This document shows, one piece after another, positions 38,317 through 47,651 of a stretch of 64,000 bases of DNA. The stretch's first letter is position 1. The number at the start of each line of letters is the position of its first letter. Under the pieces are notes generated by a model. That model did not search any database. It saw only the letters and a program-made list of their open reading frames with translations, and was not told the origin of the DNA. Source of the stretch: Herbaspirillum sp. LeCh32-8 (GTDB lineage: Bacteria; Pseudomonadota; Gammaproteobacteria; Burkholderiales; Burkholderiaceae_D); contig NZ_JAGIPZ010000014.1 in NCBI RefSeq assembly GCF_017814915.1, positions 36,821 through 100,820 of the forward strand. The letters are read 5' to 3'. The translations under genes and the position numbers were made by a program.

Positions 38317-38781
38317 ATGGAAAAATTCGATCGTTTTGACCGCATCATCCTGGAAACCCTGCAAGCCAATGGCCGCGCCAGCAACGTCGAATTGTCCGAG
38401 CGCGCGCACTTGTCCCCGCCGCAGTGTTACCGGCGCGTGCAGCGGCTGGAGCAGGAGGGAGTGATTCGCGGCTATACGGCGCAGCTGGAGCCGGCCGCGC
38501 TGGGGCTGGGCGTGACGGCCTTCGTCAGCCTCTCGCTGGCGCGCGAGCAGTTCAAGCAGGTGCGCAGCGTGGAAAAGGCGATACGGCAGTTTCCGGAGAT
38601 TTTGGAGTGCTACACCATCTCCGGCGACTTCGACTATCTGTTAAAAGTGGTGGCGAGCGACCTCAAGAGCCTGTCGGCGTTTCTGACCGACCGCCTGATG
38701 CAGGTGCCGGGCGTGGCAGGGGTGCGCTCGATGGTGTGCATGGAAGAGATCAAGCCGGCCAGCGCGCTGCCTGTGCCCTGA
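38317..38781 (+). CDS. Lrp/AsnC-family transcriptional regulator
   Basis: A 154-residue regulator: an N-terminal helix-turn-helix (FDRIILETLQANGRASNVEL, then SPPQCYRRVQRLEQEGVIRGY, about 5-55) and a C-terminal ligand-binding RAM domain with ECYTISGDFDYLLKV. It is read divergently from rocD across a 178-bp AT-rich gap (38139-38316), a layout typical of Lrp-type regulators controlling amino-acid catabolism, so arginine or ornithine is a likely effector. Confidence 0.9.
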   Translation: MEKFDRFDRIILETLQANGRASNVELSERAHLSPPQCYRRVQRLEQEGVIRGYTAQLEPAALGLGVTAFVSLSLAREQFKQVRSVEKAIRQFPEILECYTISGDFDYLLKVVASDLKSLSAFLTDRLMQVPGVAGVRSMVCMEEIKPASALPVP

Positions 38782-38809
38782 CAACGCGCGGCGGCCGGCC
38801 TGGAGAAAA

Positions 38810-38825
38810 TCAGCTGATCAGCTGA
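38810..38825. repeat. 16-bp perfect palindrome over the fmt stop codon
   Basis: TCAGCTGATCAGCTGA is fully self-complementary and includes the TGA stop of fmt (complement of 38818-38820). It has no loop or T-tract, so a protein site or chance is more likely than a terminator. Confidence 0.6.
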
Positions 38826-39771
38826 AGCGCGCGCCCTCCAGCGCGAAGCCCTTCAGGAATTCGGAGGCGGCCAGGCGCTTGCCGCCCGGCTTTTGCAGCT
38901 CGGTCAGCAACAGGGCGCCTTCGCCGCAAGCCACCACGATGCCGCCCTGGGCGTCGGCCGACAGCACCTGCCCCGGCTCGCCGCGTTGCGCCACCGTCAC
39001 CGGACGCGCCTGCCACAGCTTGATCACGGTCTCGCCGACACGACCGGTGGCGCCCGGGAAGGGATTGAAGGCGCGGATGCGGCGCGCCAGCTGCTGCGCG
39101 CTTTGCGAGAAGTCCAACGCGGCTTCTTCCTTGGCGATCTTGGCGGCGTAGTTGGCGCCCTCTTCCGGCTGCGGCGTGGCCGGCAGCTTCCCTTGCTCCA
39201 GTTTGGCCAGGGCCTCGACGATCATCTTGCCGCCCAGCGCAGCCAGCTTGTCGTGCAGGCTGCCGGTGGTGTCTTCGTCGCCGATGGGCAGGCTTTCGAT
39301 CAGCAGCATGGGGCCGGTGTCCAGGCCCTCTTCCATTTGCATGATGGTGATGCCTGTCTCGGCGTCGCCGCTCTCGATGGCGCGATGGATGGGCGCGGCG
39401 CCGCGCCAGCGCGGCAGCAGCGAACCGTGGATGTTGATGCAGCCGTGACGCGGGATGTCCAGCACGCTGCGCGGCAGGATCAGGCCATAGGCCGCGACCA
39501 CCATCACATCGTGCGGCGTGGCATGCAGCAGCGCGTGCGCCTCTTGCGCCACCTCGGGATACTTGCCGTTCAGGCGCAGCGACACCGGCTGCGCCACCGC
39601 CGTGCCGTGCTTGATCGCGCACTGCTTGACCGGCGAAGCCTGCAGCTGCATGCCGCGCCCGGCCGGGCGATCGGGCTGCGTCAGCACCAGGGTGATGTCG
39701 TGACCGGCGGCGTACAACGCTTCGAGCGCGACGGCGGCGAATTCCGGCGTGCCGGCAAAAATGATCTTCAT
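38818..39771 (-). CDS. fmt: Methionyl-tRNA formyltransferase
   Basis: A 317-residue enzyme that formylates initiator Met-tRNA. N-terminal Rossmann domain [19 protein letters not shown], the formyl-THF site [21 protein letters not shown] (catalytic Asn and His), and a C-terminal OB-type tRNA-binding domain are all present. In many relatives fmt follows def (peptide deformylase); here it follows an SDR gene and def is absent from the window. It may share a transcript with the SDR, 57 bp upstream. Confidence 0.95.
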   Translation of the reverse strand: MKIIFAGTPEFAAVALEALYAAGHDITLVLTQPDRPAGRGMQLQASPVKQCAIKHGTAVAQPVSLRLNGKYPEVAQEAHALLHATPHDVMVVAAYGLILPRSVLDIPRHGCINIHGSLLPRWRGAAPIHRAIESGDAETGITIMQMEEGLDTGPMLLIESLPIGDEDTTGSLHDKLAALGGKMIVEALAKLEQGKLPATPQPEEGANYAAKIAKEEAALDFSQSAQQLARRIRAFNPFPGATGRVGETVIKLWQARPVTVAQRGEPGQVLSADAQGGIVVACGEGALLLTELQKPGGKRLAASEFLKGFALEGARFS

Positions 39772-39828
39772 GTGAACTCCAGATGCAGATGCGGGGCGCA
39801 GGCGGCAAAAGGCGGGCCGCCGCGGGGA

Positions 39829-40641
39829 TTACAGGTTGCGTTTCTTGTGCGGAGCACGTGCGAAAGCCATATCGTACAGCCAGTTCGGCAGCGCCCTGAG
39901 CAGCTTGGCGACCACGCCCATCTGCCACGGGATGACGCGGTAGCTGACGCCGTCTTCGATGGTCCGGCGCGCGCGCTCGGCGAATTGATCGGCCGGCATC
40001 AGGAAAGGCATGCGGTAGTGGTTCACCTGCGTCATCGGCGTATCGATGTAGCCGGGCGCGACCGTCACCACCTTGATGCCGCAGGCGCGCAGCTCCACGC
40101 GTAGCGATTCGCAATAGCTGATCATCGCCGCCTTGGAGGCGCTATAGGCCTCGGCGCCCGGCAAGCCGCGGATGCCCGCCACGCTGCCGATGCCGACCAG
40201 GCGACAGCGGCGTCGCTGCGCTTCGGGCAAGGCCTTCATGCGCGCAACAAAGGGCGTAAAGGTAGCGAAGGCGGCGGTGACGTTGACCGCCATGATGCGC
40301 TCGAAGGCAGCAAGGTCTTCCTGGTACTCGGTCAGCGTGCCTTGCGAGATGCCGGCGTTGGCGATCACCACGTCGGCGCCGCCGAACTCGGCCATGAAGG
40401 CCTCGGCCGCCGACTGCAGCGCGGCGTGGTCGGTGACATCAAGCGCGTAGACGCGATGCGCCTGCCCATCGGGGGCAGGCAGGCTGGCGCGCAAGGCTTC
40501 CAGCTCGGCGGCGCGCCGCGCCACCAAACCCAGCACCGCCCCTTGCTGCGCATAGGCGCGCGCCAGCGCCATGCCGATGCCACTGGAGGCGCCGGTCAGA
40601 AAGACGCGTTGCCGCGCCGTCGCGCCGTGGAGTTCTGCCAT
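39829..40641 (-). CDS. Short-chain dehydrogenase/reductase
   Basis: A 270-residue SDR with the cofactor motif TGASSGIG (16-23), NAG (about 95), a catalytic Ser in GIGSVAGIRG, and the active-site YxxxK in YSASK. The tail ends in the basic HKKRNL. It belongs to the classical NAD(P)-dependent type; substrate unknown. It is encoded next to dsbA, the SPOR-domain gene and argS, all on one strand, separated from dsbA by a terminator. Confidence 0.88.
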   Translation of the reverse strand: MAELHGATARQRVFLTGASSGIGMALARAYAQQGAVLGLVARRAAELEALRASLPAPDGQAHRVYALDVTDHAALQSAAEAFMAEFGGADVVIANAGISQGTLTEYQEDLAAFERIMAVNVTAAFATFTPFVARMKALPEAQRRRCRLVGIGSVAGIRGLPGAEAYSASKAAMISYCESLRVELRACGIKVVTVAPGYIDTPMTQVNHYRMPFLMPADQFAERARRTIEDGVSYRVIPWQMGVVAKLLRALPNWLYDMAFARAPHKKRNL

Positions 40642-40677
40642 GCTGTCCCCGCTGGTGAAATGAGTGACTGGAAATGA

Positions 40678-40711
40678 AAACGGTCCGCGGCCTTGCGGAC
40701 GCGGACCGTTT
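40678..40711 (-). terminator. Terminator of dsbA
   Basis: A 12-bp stem (AAACGGTCCGCG, 40678-40689, with 40700-40711) followed on the minus strand by a T-rich run. It lies 15 bp past the dsbA stop and before the SDR gene. Confidence 0.8.
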
Positions 40712-40726
40712 CCGGATCTTGCGCGA

Positions 40727-41425
40727 TTACTTCTTCTTGCCGCCGGCGGCCTTCTCGGCAGCGGCCTTGGCGACCAGGTGATCCATCACCTGCAGCGCCG
40801 CGGCCTGCTGCATCGATTCCGGCTGGTTGGCCAGCGCCACGCCGACCACGGCCGGCGAGGTCACGTAGCGGCCGTCGATGGCGATCATCGGCACGCCGTC
40901 GACCTTGTAGGCTTCCTGCAGCTGCGCTGCGCGGCGGGCCTTGGTCTGCACGCCGAAGGAGTTGTACAGGTCCAGGAATTTCTGCTTGTCGATGCCGGCC
41001 TTCTCGATGTAGGCCAGGATGGTCTTGTCGGTGTTGATGCGCTGGCCTTCGACGTGGATCGCGTGGAAGATCTTCGGGGTCAGCTCATCGGCCTTGCCCA
41101 TGGCTTCCAGCGTGTAGTACAGCTTTTGCTGCGGTACGAAGCTGTCGCGGAAGGCAACCGGCACCTTCTTGAAGTTGATCTTGTCGCCCTGCTTCTTGAC
41201 CCATGCGGTCAGCGACGGATCCCAGGCCGCACAGTGCGGGCAATCGAACCAGAAGAACTCGGTGACTTCGACCTTGTTGCCCGAGTCGGTGGGCTGGGCC
41301 TGCTCCAGCACACGGTAGTCGGTGCCGACTTGCGGATTGGCCGGCGAGGCCGACGCATTCACACCGGCCGACAGGGCCAGCACGCCAAAGCTGACGGCGG
41401 CCAGCAGCTGTTGATAGAAACGCAT
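40727..41425 (-). CDS. dsbA: Thiol:disulfide interchange protein DsbA
   Basis: A 232-residue periplasmic oxidoreductase that puts disulfides into secreted proteins. A Sec signal peptide (MRFYQQLLAAVSFGVLALSA, cleaved near ASA) precedes the thioredoxin-like fold with active site CPHC (in FFWFDCPHC, about 61-64) and the cis-Pro loop GVPMI. A Lys/Gly-rich tail ends the protein. ATG 41425 suits the signal peptide; the frame open to 41467 does not. Confidence 0.94.
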   Translation of the reverse strand: MRFYQQLLAAVSFGVLALSAGVNASASPANPQVGTDYRVLEQAQPTDSGNKVEVTEFFWFDCPHCAAWDPSLTAWVKKQGDKINFKKVPVAFRDSFVPQQKLYYTLEAMGKADELTPKIFHAIHVEGQRINTDKTILAYIEKAGIDKQKFLDLYNSFGVQTKARRAAQLQEAYKVDGVPMIAIDGRYVTSPAVVGVALANQPESMQQAAALQVMDHLVAKAAAEKAAGGKKK

Positions 41426-41541
41426 GAAATTACCCTCTCTGATGGATATTCGACAAAGGCCCGCCATCCGGCCGGCCCCGGAACCCGTTTGCCCCGGCCA
41501 TCCCCTGATGCCGGGCCGAACGCGCTCCTGATTCTTGACGC

Positions 41542-42189
41542 TTACTTGGGAATGCGAACGATCGCCGCATCAACCCCGTTATCGGACAGTTTGCTGCGCG
41601 TCCGGTTCATTGCTTCAGCGTGGTCGAAGGGACCGATGCGCACGCGGTACAGCACGCCGCTGTCGGCGGTGCGCTCGGTCACACGGGCTTCGAAACCGAG
41701 CAGGGCCAGCTTGGCGCGCGCGCTTTCGGCATCGTTCTGGTCGCGGAAGGCGCCGGCTTGGAGGAAGTAGGTCCACTTGTCGTCGGCGTCGTTCTTGGAC
41801 GGCGCGGCCGCAGACGGCTTGGCGTCGGCCACCTTGGCGTCAGGCTGCTTGGCCGGCGCGGGAGTCGGCGCCGGCGTCGGCGCCACCGGGGCGACCGGCT
41901 GGGCCGCGGCGGTATTGGGCGGCACCGGGGTCTGCGACTGCTGCTGCTCGCGGGCGGCCTCGCGCGCGATGTCGCGGTTGCCGTACAGCGGACGATTGGG
42001 ATCGGCCGCCTGCGCCGGCGTCGGATCGGCGCGCTCGGGGCGCACCACCTTGTTGACGAAGGGAATCGGCGACTTGGTGATCATCAGCGCTACGCCCACG
42101 GCGATGCCCAGACCGACGATCAAACCCAGGATCAGGCCCAGCAGCGTGCCGCCGGCCTGCTTTTGATGTTTCGCGTTCAACTGTTTCAC
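41542..42189 (-). CDS. SPOR-domain (FtsN-like) membrane protein
   Basis: A 215-residue bitopic protein: short cytoplasmic N-terminus, one membrane helix (GGTLLGLILGLIVGLGIAVG, about 13-32), a long Pro/Ala-rich periplasmic linker (about 85-130), and a C-terminal SPOR domain (YFLQAGAFRDQNDAESARAK to the end) that binds denuded peptidoglycan at the division site. This is the FtsN layout, though FtsN identity cannot be proven. It follows argS by 28 bp and probably shares its transcript. Confidence 0.88.
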   Translation of the reverse strand: MKQLNAKHQKQAGGTLLGLILGLIVGLGIAVGVALMITKSPIPFVNKVVRPERADPTPAQAADPNRPLYGNRDIAREAAREQQQSQTPVPPNTAAAQPVAPVAPTPAPTPAPAKQPDAKVADAKPSAAAPSKNDADDKWTYFLQAGAFRDQNDAESARAKLALLGFEARVTERTADSGVLYRVRIGPFDHAEAMNRTRSKLSDNGVDAAIVRIPK

Positions 42190-42217
42190 GTTTCTCTTTT
42201 AGCGGCTTGGACTTGTT

Positions 42218-43951
42218 TTACATGCGGGCCGGCGCCGACACGCCCAACAGCGCGAGGCCGTTACGCAGCACTTGGCGGGTGGCGGCCAACAGGGCCAGGC
42301 GTGCGGACTTGGTTGGGACATCGTCGACCAGCACGCGTTCCGCATTGTAGTAGCTATGCAGTTCGCCTGCCAGATCGCGCAGGTAGAAGGCGACCTGGTG
42401 CGGGCCCAGCTCGGCCAGCGCATGCGCCAGCATTTCCGGATACTCGGCCAGCTTGGCCAGCAGCGTGGCTTCACGCGGCGCGGTCAGCGGCGACAGGTCG
42501 GCGACGTTCTTCAGCTCGTCCTCGTTGCCGCCCCACTTGCCCAGCACGGTGCAGATGCGCGCGTGGGCGTACTGCACGTAGTAGACCGGGTTTTCGTCGG
42601 ACTGCGCCAGCGCCAGGTCGACGTCGAACACGAACTCGGTGTCGGCCTTGCGCGAAATCAGGAAGAAGCGCACCGCATCGCGGCCGCGGGTCAGGTCACG
42701 GGCTTCACCCTCGACGGCCTCGCCGGTCGACCATTCGATCAGGTCGCGCAGTGTGACGTAGGAGCCGGCGCGCTTGGAGATCTTGACCTCCTCGCCGTTG
42801 CGCATGACGGTGACCATCTTGTGCAGCACGTAGTCGGGGTAGCCCTGCGGGATGCCCACGCCGGCCGCCTGCAGGCCTGCTCGCACGCGCGCGATGGTGC
42901 CGTGGTGGTCGCTGCCCTGGATGTTGATGACCTTGCCGTAACCACGTTGCCATTTGTTGATGTGATAGGCGACGTCGGGCACGAAGTAGGTGTAGGTGCC
43001 GTCGGTTTTCTTCATGACGCGATCCTTGTCGTCGCCATAGTCGGTGGTGCGCAGCCACAGCGCGCCTTCCTGCTCGTAGGTCTTGCCGGCCGCGACCAGC
43101 GCCTCGACCGCGGCGGCCACCTTGCCGTCGGCGTAGAGCGAGGACTCCAGGTAGTAGTTGTCGAACTTCACGCCGAAGGCCTGCAGGTCCAGGTCCTGCT
43201 CATGGCGCAGGTAGGCCACGGCGAAGCGGCGGATCGACTCGATGTCCTCGACGTCGCCGCTGGCGGTAGCCGGCTCGCCGTCGCTGGCGGACACGGTTTT
43301 CTTGTCGAGGAAGTCGCGCGCGATGTCGCCGATGTAGTCGCCGTTGTAGGCCGACTCCGGCCACTGCGCGTCGCCCGGCTTGAAGCCGCGCGCGCGCGCC
43401 TGCACCGAGGTGGCCAGCGTGGCGATCTGCACGCCGGCGTCGTTGTAGTAGAACTCGCGCAGCACGTCGTAGCCCTGCACTTCCAGCAGCGACGACAGCG
43501 CATCGCCCAACGCGCCCTGGCGGCCGTGGCCGACGTGCAGCGGACCGGTCGGATTGGCCGAGACAAACTCGACCAGCACCTTCTTGCCCTCGCCGGCGCG
43601 GCTCTTGCCGAAATCGGCGCCCTGCTCATGGATCACCTTCACCACCGCCTGCTTGGCGGCGGCCGCCACGCGCAGGTTGATGAAACCGGGGCCGGCGATC
43701 TCGGCCGACTCGACCAGGCCTTCACGGGCCGGATCGGCCATCACCGCGGCCACGATGGCCTGCGCCAGCTCGCGCGGATTCTTCTTCAGCGGCTTGGCCA
43801 GCTGCATGGCGATGTTGCAGGCGACGTCGCCGTGCGAGGCGTCGCGCGGACGCTCCAGAGCGATGTTCGGCTGCAGGTCGGTGCCGTCCAGGATGGGCTT
43901 CAGGGCGGAGGAAAACAGGTCGGAGATGCTTTGTTTCTGTTGTGCGAGCAT
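42218..43951 (-). CDS. argS: Arginyl-tRNA synthetase
   Basis: A 577-residue class I synthetase charging tRNA-Arg. The N-terminal additional domain is followed by the HIGH-type motif in [20 protein letters not shown] (about 123-142). The catalytic core includes [20 protein letters not shown], and the DALR anticodon-binding domain ends the protein ([13 protein letters not shown] onward). Full length and intact. It is first in an argS-SPOR-dsbA series common in betaproteobacteria. Confidence 0.96.
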   Translation of the reverse strand: MLAQQKQSISDLFSSALKPILDGTDLQPNIALERPRDASHGDVACNIAMQLAKPLKKNPRELAQAIVAAVMADPAREGLVESAEIAGPGFINLRVAAAAKQAVVKVIHEQGADFGKSRAGEGKKVLVEFVSANPTGPLHVGHGRQGALGDALSSLLEVQGYDVLREFYYNDAGVQIATLATSVQARARGFKPGDAQWPESAYNGDYIGDIARDFLDKKTVSASDGEPATASGDVEDIESIRRFAVAYLRHEQDLDLQAFGVKFDNYYLESSLYADGKVAAAVEALVAAGKTYEQEGALWLRTTDYGDDKDRVMKKTDGTYTYFVPDVAYHINKWQRGYGKVINIQGSDHHGTIARVRAGLQAAGVGIPQGYPDYVLHKMVTVMRNGEEVKISKRAGSYVTLRDLIEWSTGEAVEGEARDLTRGRDAVRFFLISRKADTEFVFDVDLALAQSDENPVYYVQYAHARICTVLGKWGGNEDELKNVADLSPLTAPREATLLAKLAEYPEMLAHALAELGPHQVAFYLRDLAGELHSYYNAERVLVDDVPTKSARLALLAATRQVLRNGLALLGVSAPARM

Positions 43952-44137
43952 GGGAATGGCTTAAGGCGGAAGCAGCTGCGGGCGGAATCAGGTGTCAGAT
44001 CAGGTGTCACCCATGCCACGCGAAAGAGCGCTGACTTATTTAATTGAGCAGCCGAGATTATACCGGCTTGCCGATCCGCTTTGCGCCCCCGAGGCGGCCG
44101 CGCGGGCCGCCTTTTTGCCATCCGCCCCGCCGGCCGC

Positions 44138-44665
44138 TCAGCCGATCGCGGCCGGCGCCTGGGCGCCGTCGGCGGCGGCGCGTCGATAAAGATGCAGGAT
44201 TCGCAACAAACGGCCGGCAAAGACGCCCGCGAACGCGCCGTAAAGCAAGGCCTGCGGCAGGGCGAACCAGGCCTGCGCGGCCAGTTGCGGGTGCAGCGCC
44301 AGGGTGACTGCGGCGGCGTATTTGACGGCAAAGATGCTCAGCGTCAGCAACAGCGGTTGCCAGCTGCCGCGCTGGACGATGCGGCGGCTGGCGGCGTCCA
44401 CCCGGATCGCCCGGGCGGCGCGGCTGCCGAAGCTCAGCAGCGCCGACACCAACAGTGCGCCCGCGCCCAGCAGGGCGTTGAGCGGATGTGTCTCGAAGGT
44501 GCCGAACAAGCCCGACAGCGACAACGCCAGCATCACCAGCGGCAAGGCCAGCGTCTTGACGAGGCCGGTCTCGCGGTCGCGGCTGGCCTGCCAGCCACGG
44601 TAGATCAGGAAGGCCAGCAGCGGCCAGACCCACAGCGGCGTGTGGGAGAGGATGGCGACGATCAT
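44138..44665 (-). CDS. Small integral membrane protein (DUF6622-like)
   Basis: A 175-residue hydrophobic protein with about five membrane helices, beginning MIVAILSHTPLWVWPLLAFL and continuing YRGWQASRDRE. The start resembles the DUF6622 family of uncharacterised bacterial membrane proteins. ATG 44665 has an AGGAG site; the longer frame to 44764 lacks one. It lies alone between argS and priA on the same strand. Function unknown. Confidence 0.65.
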   Translation of the reverse strand: MIVAILSHTPLWVWPLLAFLIYRGWQASRDRETGLVKTLALPLVMLALSLSGLFGTFETHPLNALLGAGALLVSALLSFGSRAARAIRVDAASRRIVQRGSWQPLLLTLSIFAVKYAAAVTLALHPQLAAQAWFALPQALLYGAFAGVFAGRLLRILHLYRRAAADGAQAPAAIG

Positions 44666-44794
44666 GGAATGCTCCTGTGCAATGGATGAGAACAGGAGCA
44701 AGGCTAGGGCCGGATGAGGCGGCAGCCCAGCGCTTTGCGACGAAATGCCGGATCCGGGCGGCAAGCCGGCTCTGCATGGCGCAAAGCGACGGCC

Positions 44795-46939
44795 TCAGAT
44801 ATCGACCGGATCGACCTCCAACGACCAGCGCGCACGCGTCTTCACCTGCCGCAGCAGCGCCAGCCATTCCTTGAGGAAAGCCTGCAAGGCCGGACGCGAA
44901 GCGCACTCCACCAGCAGTTGCGCGCGCTCGGTATTGGCCACCCGCATCATGGTCATCGGGATGGGCTCGTTGATGGTGATAGCCGGCGCCTCCAGCATGG
45001 CGGCGGCCTCCTGCAGGAAAGCCATGGCCTGCTCCAGCTCGCGCGCTTCGGCGCGCAGCAGGGCCTGGTACATGAACGGCGGGAAATAGGCTTGGCGGCG
45101 CTCTTCCAGCAGCTCGCCGGCAAAGCCGTCGTAGTCGTGGCGCATCACGGCCTGGTACAGCGGATGGTGCGGGTAGCGGGTCTGGATGAGCACTTCGCCG
45201 GAGCTGCCGTCGGCCGACAGGCCGGCGCGCCCGGCGCGCCCGGCCACCTGCATCAGCTGCGCGAACAAACGCTCGCTGGCGCGGTAGTCGTGCGAGAACA
45301 GCGCGGTGTCGGGATTCATCACGCCCACCAGCGTGAGCTTTTTGAAGTCATGGCCCTTGGCCACCATCTGGGTGCCGATCAGGATATCCACCTCGCCGCG
45401 GTGCACGCTGTCGAAGGCGCTCTGGGCCGAACCCTTGAGCCGCGTGGAGTCGGCGTCGATGCGCAAGACGCGCGCCTCCGGGAAGATCGCGTGCAGGCCT
45501 TCTTCCACCCGTTGCGTGCCGCGCCCCAGCGGCTGCAGGTCGACGTTACCGCAGGTCGGGCAGGACTTGGGGATATGCAATTCCAGACTGCAGTGGTGGC
45601 AACGCAGCCGGCGTTCCGGACGGTGCACCACCATGAAGGCGTCGCAGCGCATGCAGTTGCTGATCCAGCCGCAGGCGTCGCACGCCAGCACCGGCGCATA
45701 ACCGCGCCGATTCAGGAACAGCAGCGACTGCTCGCCGTTTTCCAGGCGCTTGCGCACGGCCGTGATCAGGGTCGAGGTCAGGCCGTCGACCGGCTTGTCG
45801 CGCTCCATGTCGACCACTTTCACCTTGGGCAACACCGCCTGCTGCGCCGCGCGCTGGCGCAGCTCCAGCCGGCGGTAGCGGCCGGCCTGGGCATGCTGCC
45901 AGGTTTCCAGCGACGGCGTGGCCGAACCCAGCACGATCGGGATACCCAGCTGGTGCGCGCGCCACACGGCGAGGTCGCGCGCCGAGTAGCGCAGGCCTTC
46001 CTGCTGCTTGTAGGAGGGATCGTGCTCTTCGTCGATGACGATCAGCTTCAGCCTGGGCAGCGAGGACAGGATGGCCAGGCGCGTGCCGAGCACAATGTGC
46101 GCCTGCCCCAGGTGGGCCGCCAGCCAGTTGCGGGCGCGCTCGCCCTCGGCCAGGCCGCTGTGCAGCGCCACCACGTTGAGGTGCGGGAAACGCGCGCGGA
46201 TGTTGCCTTCCAGCTGCGGCGTGAGGTTGATCTCGGGCACCAGCACCAGGATCTGCGCGCAGGCTTGCGCGTGCGCGTCTGCGGACTCGGCCGGGGCAGC
46301 CGCCGCCTCGGACTGCAGGATGGCAGCGGCCGCCTGCAGGTAGACCTCGGTCTTGCCGCTGCCGGTGACGCCGTACAGCAGCAGCGGCGCGAAGCCGCGC
46401 GCCTGGGCAATGGCGTCGACGGCCTCCTGCTGGGCCGTATTCAACGGCGGCGCCGGGCCGAACTGCATGGGGTCGGGCAAGGCTTCCGGCGGGGGCGCCG
46501 GTTCTGCCGGCGCGGCGTCGGCAGCCTTGGACCTCGCTTTGCGCTTCTTGGGCGCAGGCGTCTTGTCGAGCGCCTTCAGGGCTTTGTCCAGCGCCACCGT
46601 GGTCAGCGCGCGCAGATTCTTGGGCAGGCCGGGCAGCATCACTTCGCCCAGCGGGCGCTGGTAATAGTCCGCAGCGAAGCCGGCCAGCGCCAACCAGTGC
46701 GCCGACAAGGGCGCCAGCTGGCGCCGCACGGCGATCACCTGCTTGATCTTGTCGGCCCCCAGCTCGCTGGCGTCGGCATGGCCGACCACCACGCCCACGG
46801 CCTCGCGGCGACCGAAGGGCACCACCACCAGATGACCGACGGCGGGAACCGGCTCGCCCACTTCCTGCGGCCGCCAACAGTAATCGAAGACGGTATGCAA
46901 GGGGGTATCGAGGGCGACCTGAAGGATGCGTTGTTCCAC
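44795..46939 (-). CDS. priA: Primosomal protein N' (replication restart helicase PriA)
   Basis: A 714-residue 3'-5' helicase that reloads the replisome at stalled forks. The N-terminal DNA-binding domain (about 1-110) is joined by an Ala/Lys-rich linker to the helicase core, with Walker A GVTGSGKTEVY and Walker B DEEHD. Eight zinc-binding cysteines lie between CDACGWISNCMRC and SCPTCG. It is full length. It borders the DnaA-box-rich gap on one side, a suggestive place for a replication gene. Confidence 0.95.
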   Translation of the reverse strand: MEQRILQVALDTPLHTVFDYCWRPQEVGEPVPAVGHLVVVPFGRREAVGVVVGHADASELGADKIKQVIAVRRQLAPLSAHWLALAGFAADYYQRPLGEVMLPGLPKNLRALTTVALDKALKALDKTPAPKKRKARSKAADAAPAEPAPPPEALPDPMQFGPAPPLNTAQQEAVDAIAQARGFAPLLLYGVTGSGKTEVYLQAAAAILQSEAAAAPAESADAHAQACAQILVLVPEINLTPQLEGNIRARFPHLNVVALHSGLAEGERARNWLAAHLGQAHIVLGTRLAILSSLPRLKLIVIDEEHDPSYKQQEGLRYSARDLAVWRAHQLGIPIVLGSATPSLETWQHAQAGRYRRLELRQRAAQQAVLPKVKVVDMERDKPVDGLTSTLITAVRKRLENGEQSLLFLNRRGYAPVLACDACGWISNCMRCDAFMVVHRPERRLRCHHCSLELHIPKSCPTCGNVDLQPLGRGTQRVEEGLHAIFPEARVLRIDADSTRLKGSAQSAFDSVHRGEVDILIGTQMVAKGHDFKKLTLVGVMNPDTALFSHDYRASERLFAQLMQVAGRAGRAGLSADGSSGEVLIQTRYPHHPLYQAVMRHDYDGFAGELLEERRQAYFPPFMYQALLRAEARELEQAMAFLQEAAAMLEAPAITINEPIPMTMMRVANTERAQLLVECASRPALQAFLKEWLALLRQVKTRARWSLEVDPVDI

Positions 46940-46999
46940 GAACTTAATGTGATTCCTGAAAAACTGAGCTAACTATTGGTTTCATTGGCTTTTTTTGAT

Positions 47000-47574
47000 C
47001 TATCCACAAATTCTGTGGATAACTTTGGGGACAAGTGGCTATTGACAGCCCTTCAGCGAGTCTGCATGCGGTATCCGCTAAAATGCCCAAATCAAACGCA
47101 AAAAATAAATCCAATAAAATCAAATACTTATAATTTAACTCCCTAGCCGCAAAAAAATTTTCATAAATATTTTTGGGCTCCCTGCCGGCCGCTGTTGATG
47201 TGCATAAGTGCCGACTACGGGATGAGTGAACGTACTTTTGTCAAGCGTTCTCCGACATCTGTCGACCGGAAATTTCCGGCATGCACCGCCCGGAGTCGTC
47301 CTACAAATTTAAAGTAAAACGTCAAAAGCGCACGTAAACGACGGTTTACAAAGTGCTTTTGAGCTTATGCACAATTCTTGTGGATAACTTTGTTGACAAG
47401 TGCCTCTTGACAGCCCCGCAGCCCGCCAAGGCAGGCGCTTTCGAGCGATTGCCCAAAATCGCATCAAAAAATAAAATCAATAAAATCATGCACTTAGCAA
47501 AAACACTCGCTCACTCGAATTCAGATATCGATATGAGTGATTCTCAATATGGGGCGAGCCAGAAATGTGCATAA
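47000..47574. other. Candidate replication origin/DnaA-binding locus
   Basis: The priA-hemE gap (46940-47651) contains five perfect TTATNCACA DnaA boxes (47014-47022, 47199-47207, 47365-47373, 47379-47387, 47566-47574) and one with a single mismatch (47000-47008). The arrangement is duplicated: a facing pair of boxes, a GACAAGTG/TTGACAGCCC segment, an AT-rich tract with AATAAAATCAA, then a TGTGCATAAGTG box. Module 1 spans 47000-47207, module 2 47365-47574. AT-rich unwinding-type tracts are at 47098-47140, 47150-47175 and 47463-47502. Functional status is inferred. Confidence 0.65.
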
Positions 47575-47651
47575 GTGTGAAATCCTCTTGCCAAGCCGTC
47601 TATTTTCTGCGCCATCGCGGTTCACACGGCCGATGACGCAAGAAAAACGCG

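Noticed and set aside
42272..44047. A 591-codon plus-strand frame opposite argS
   Set aside because: Antisense shadow of argS.
44714..46972. A 752-codon plus-strand frame opposite priA
   Set aside because: Antisense shadow; priA shows all helicase and zinc motifs.
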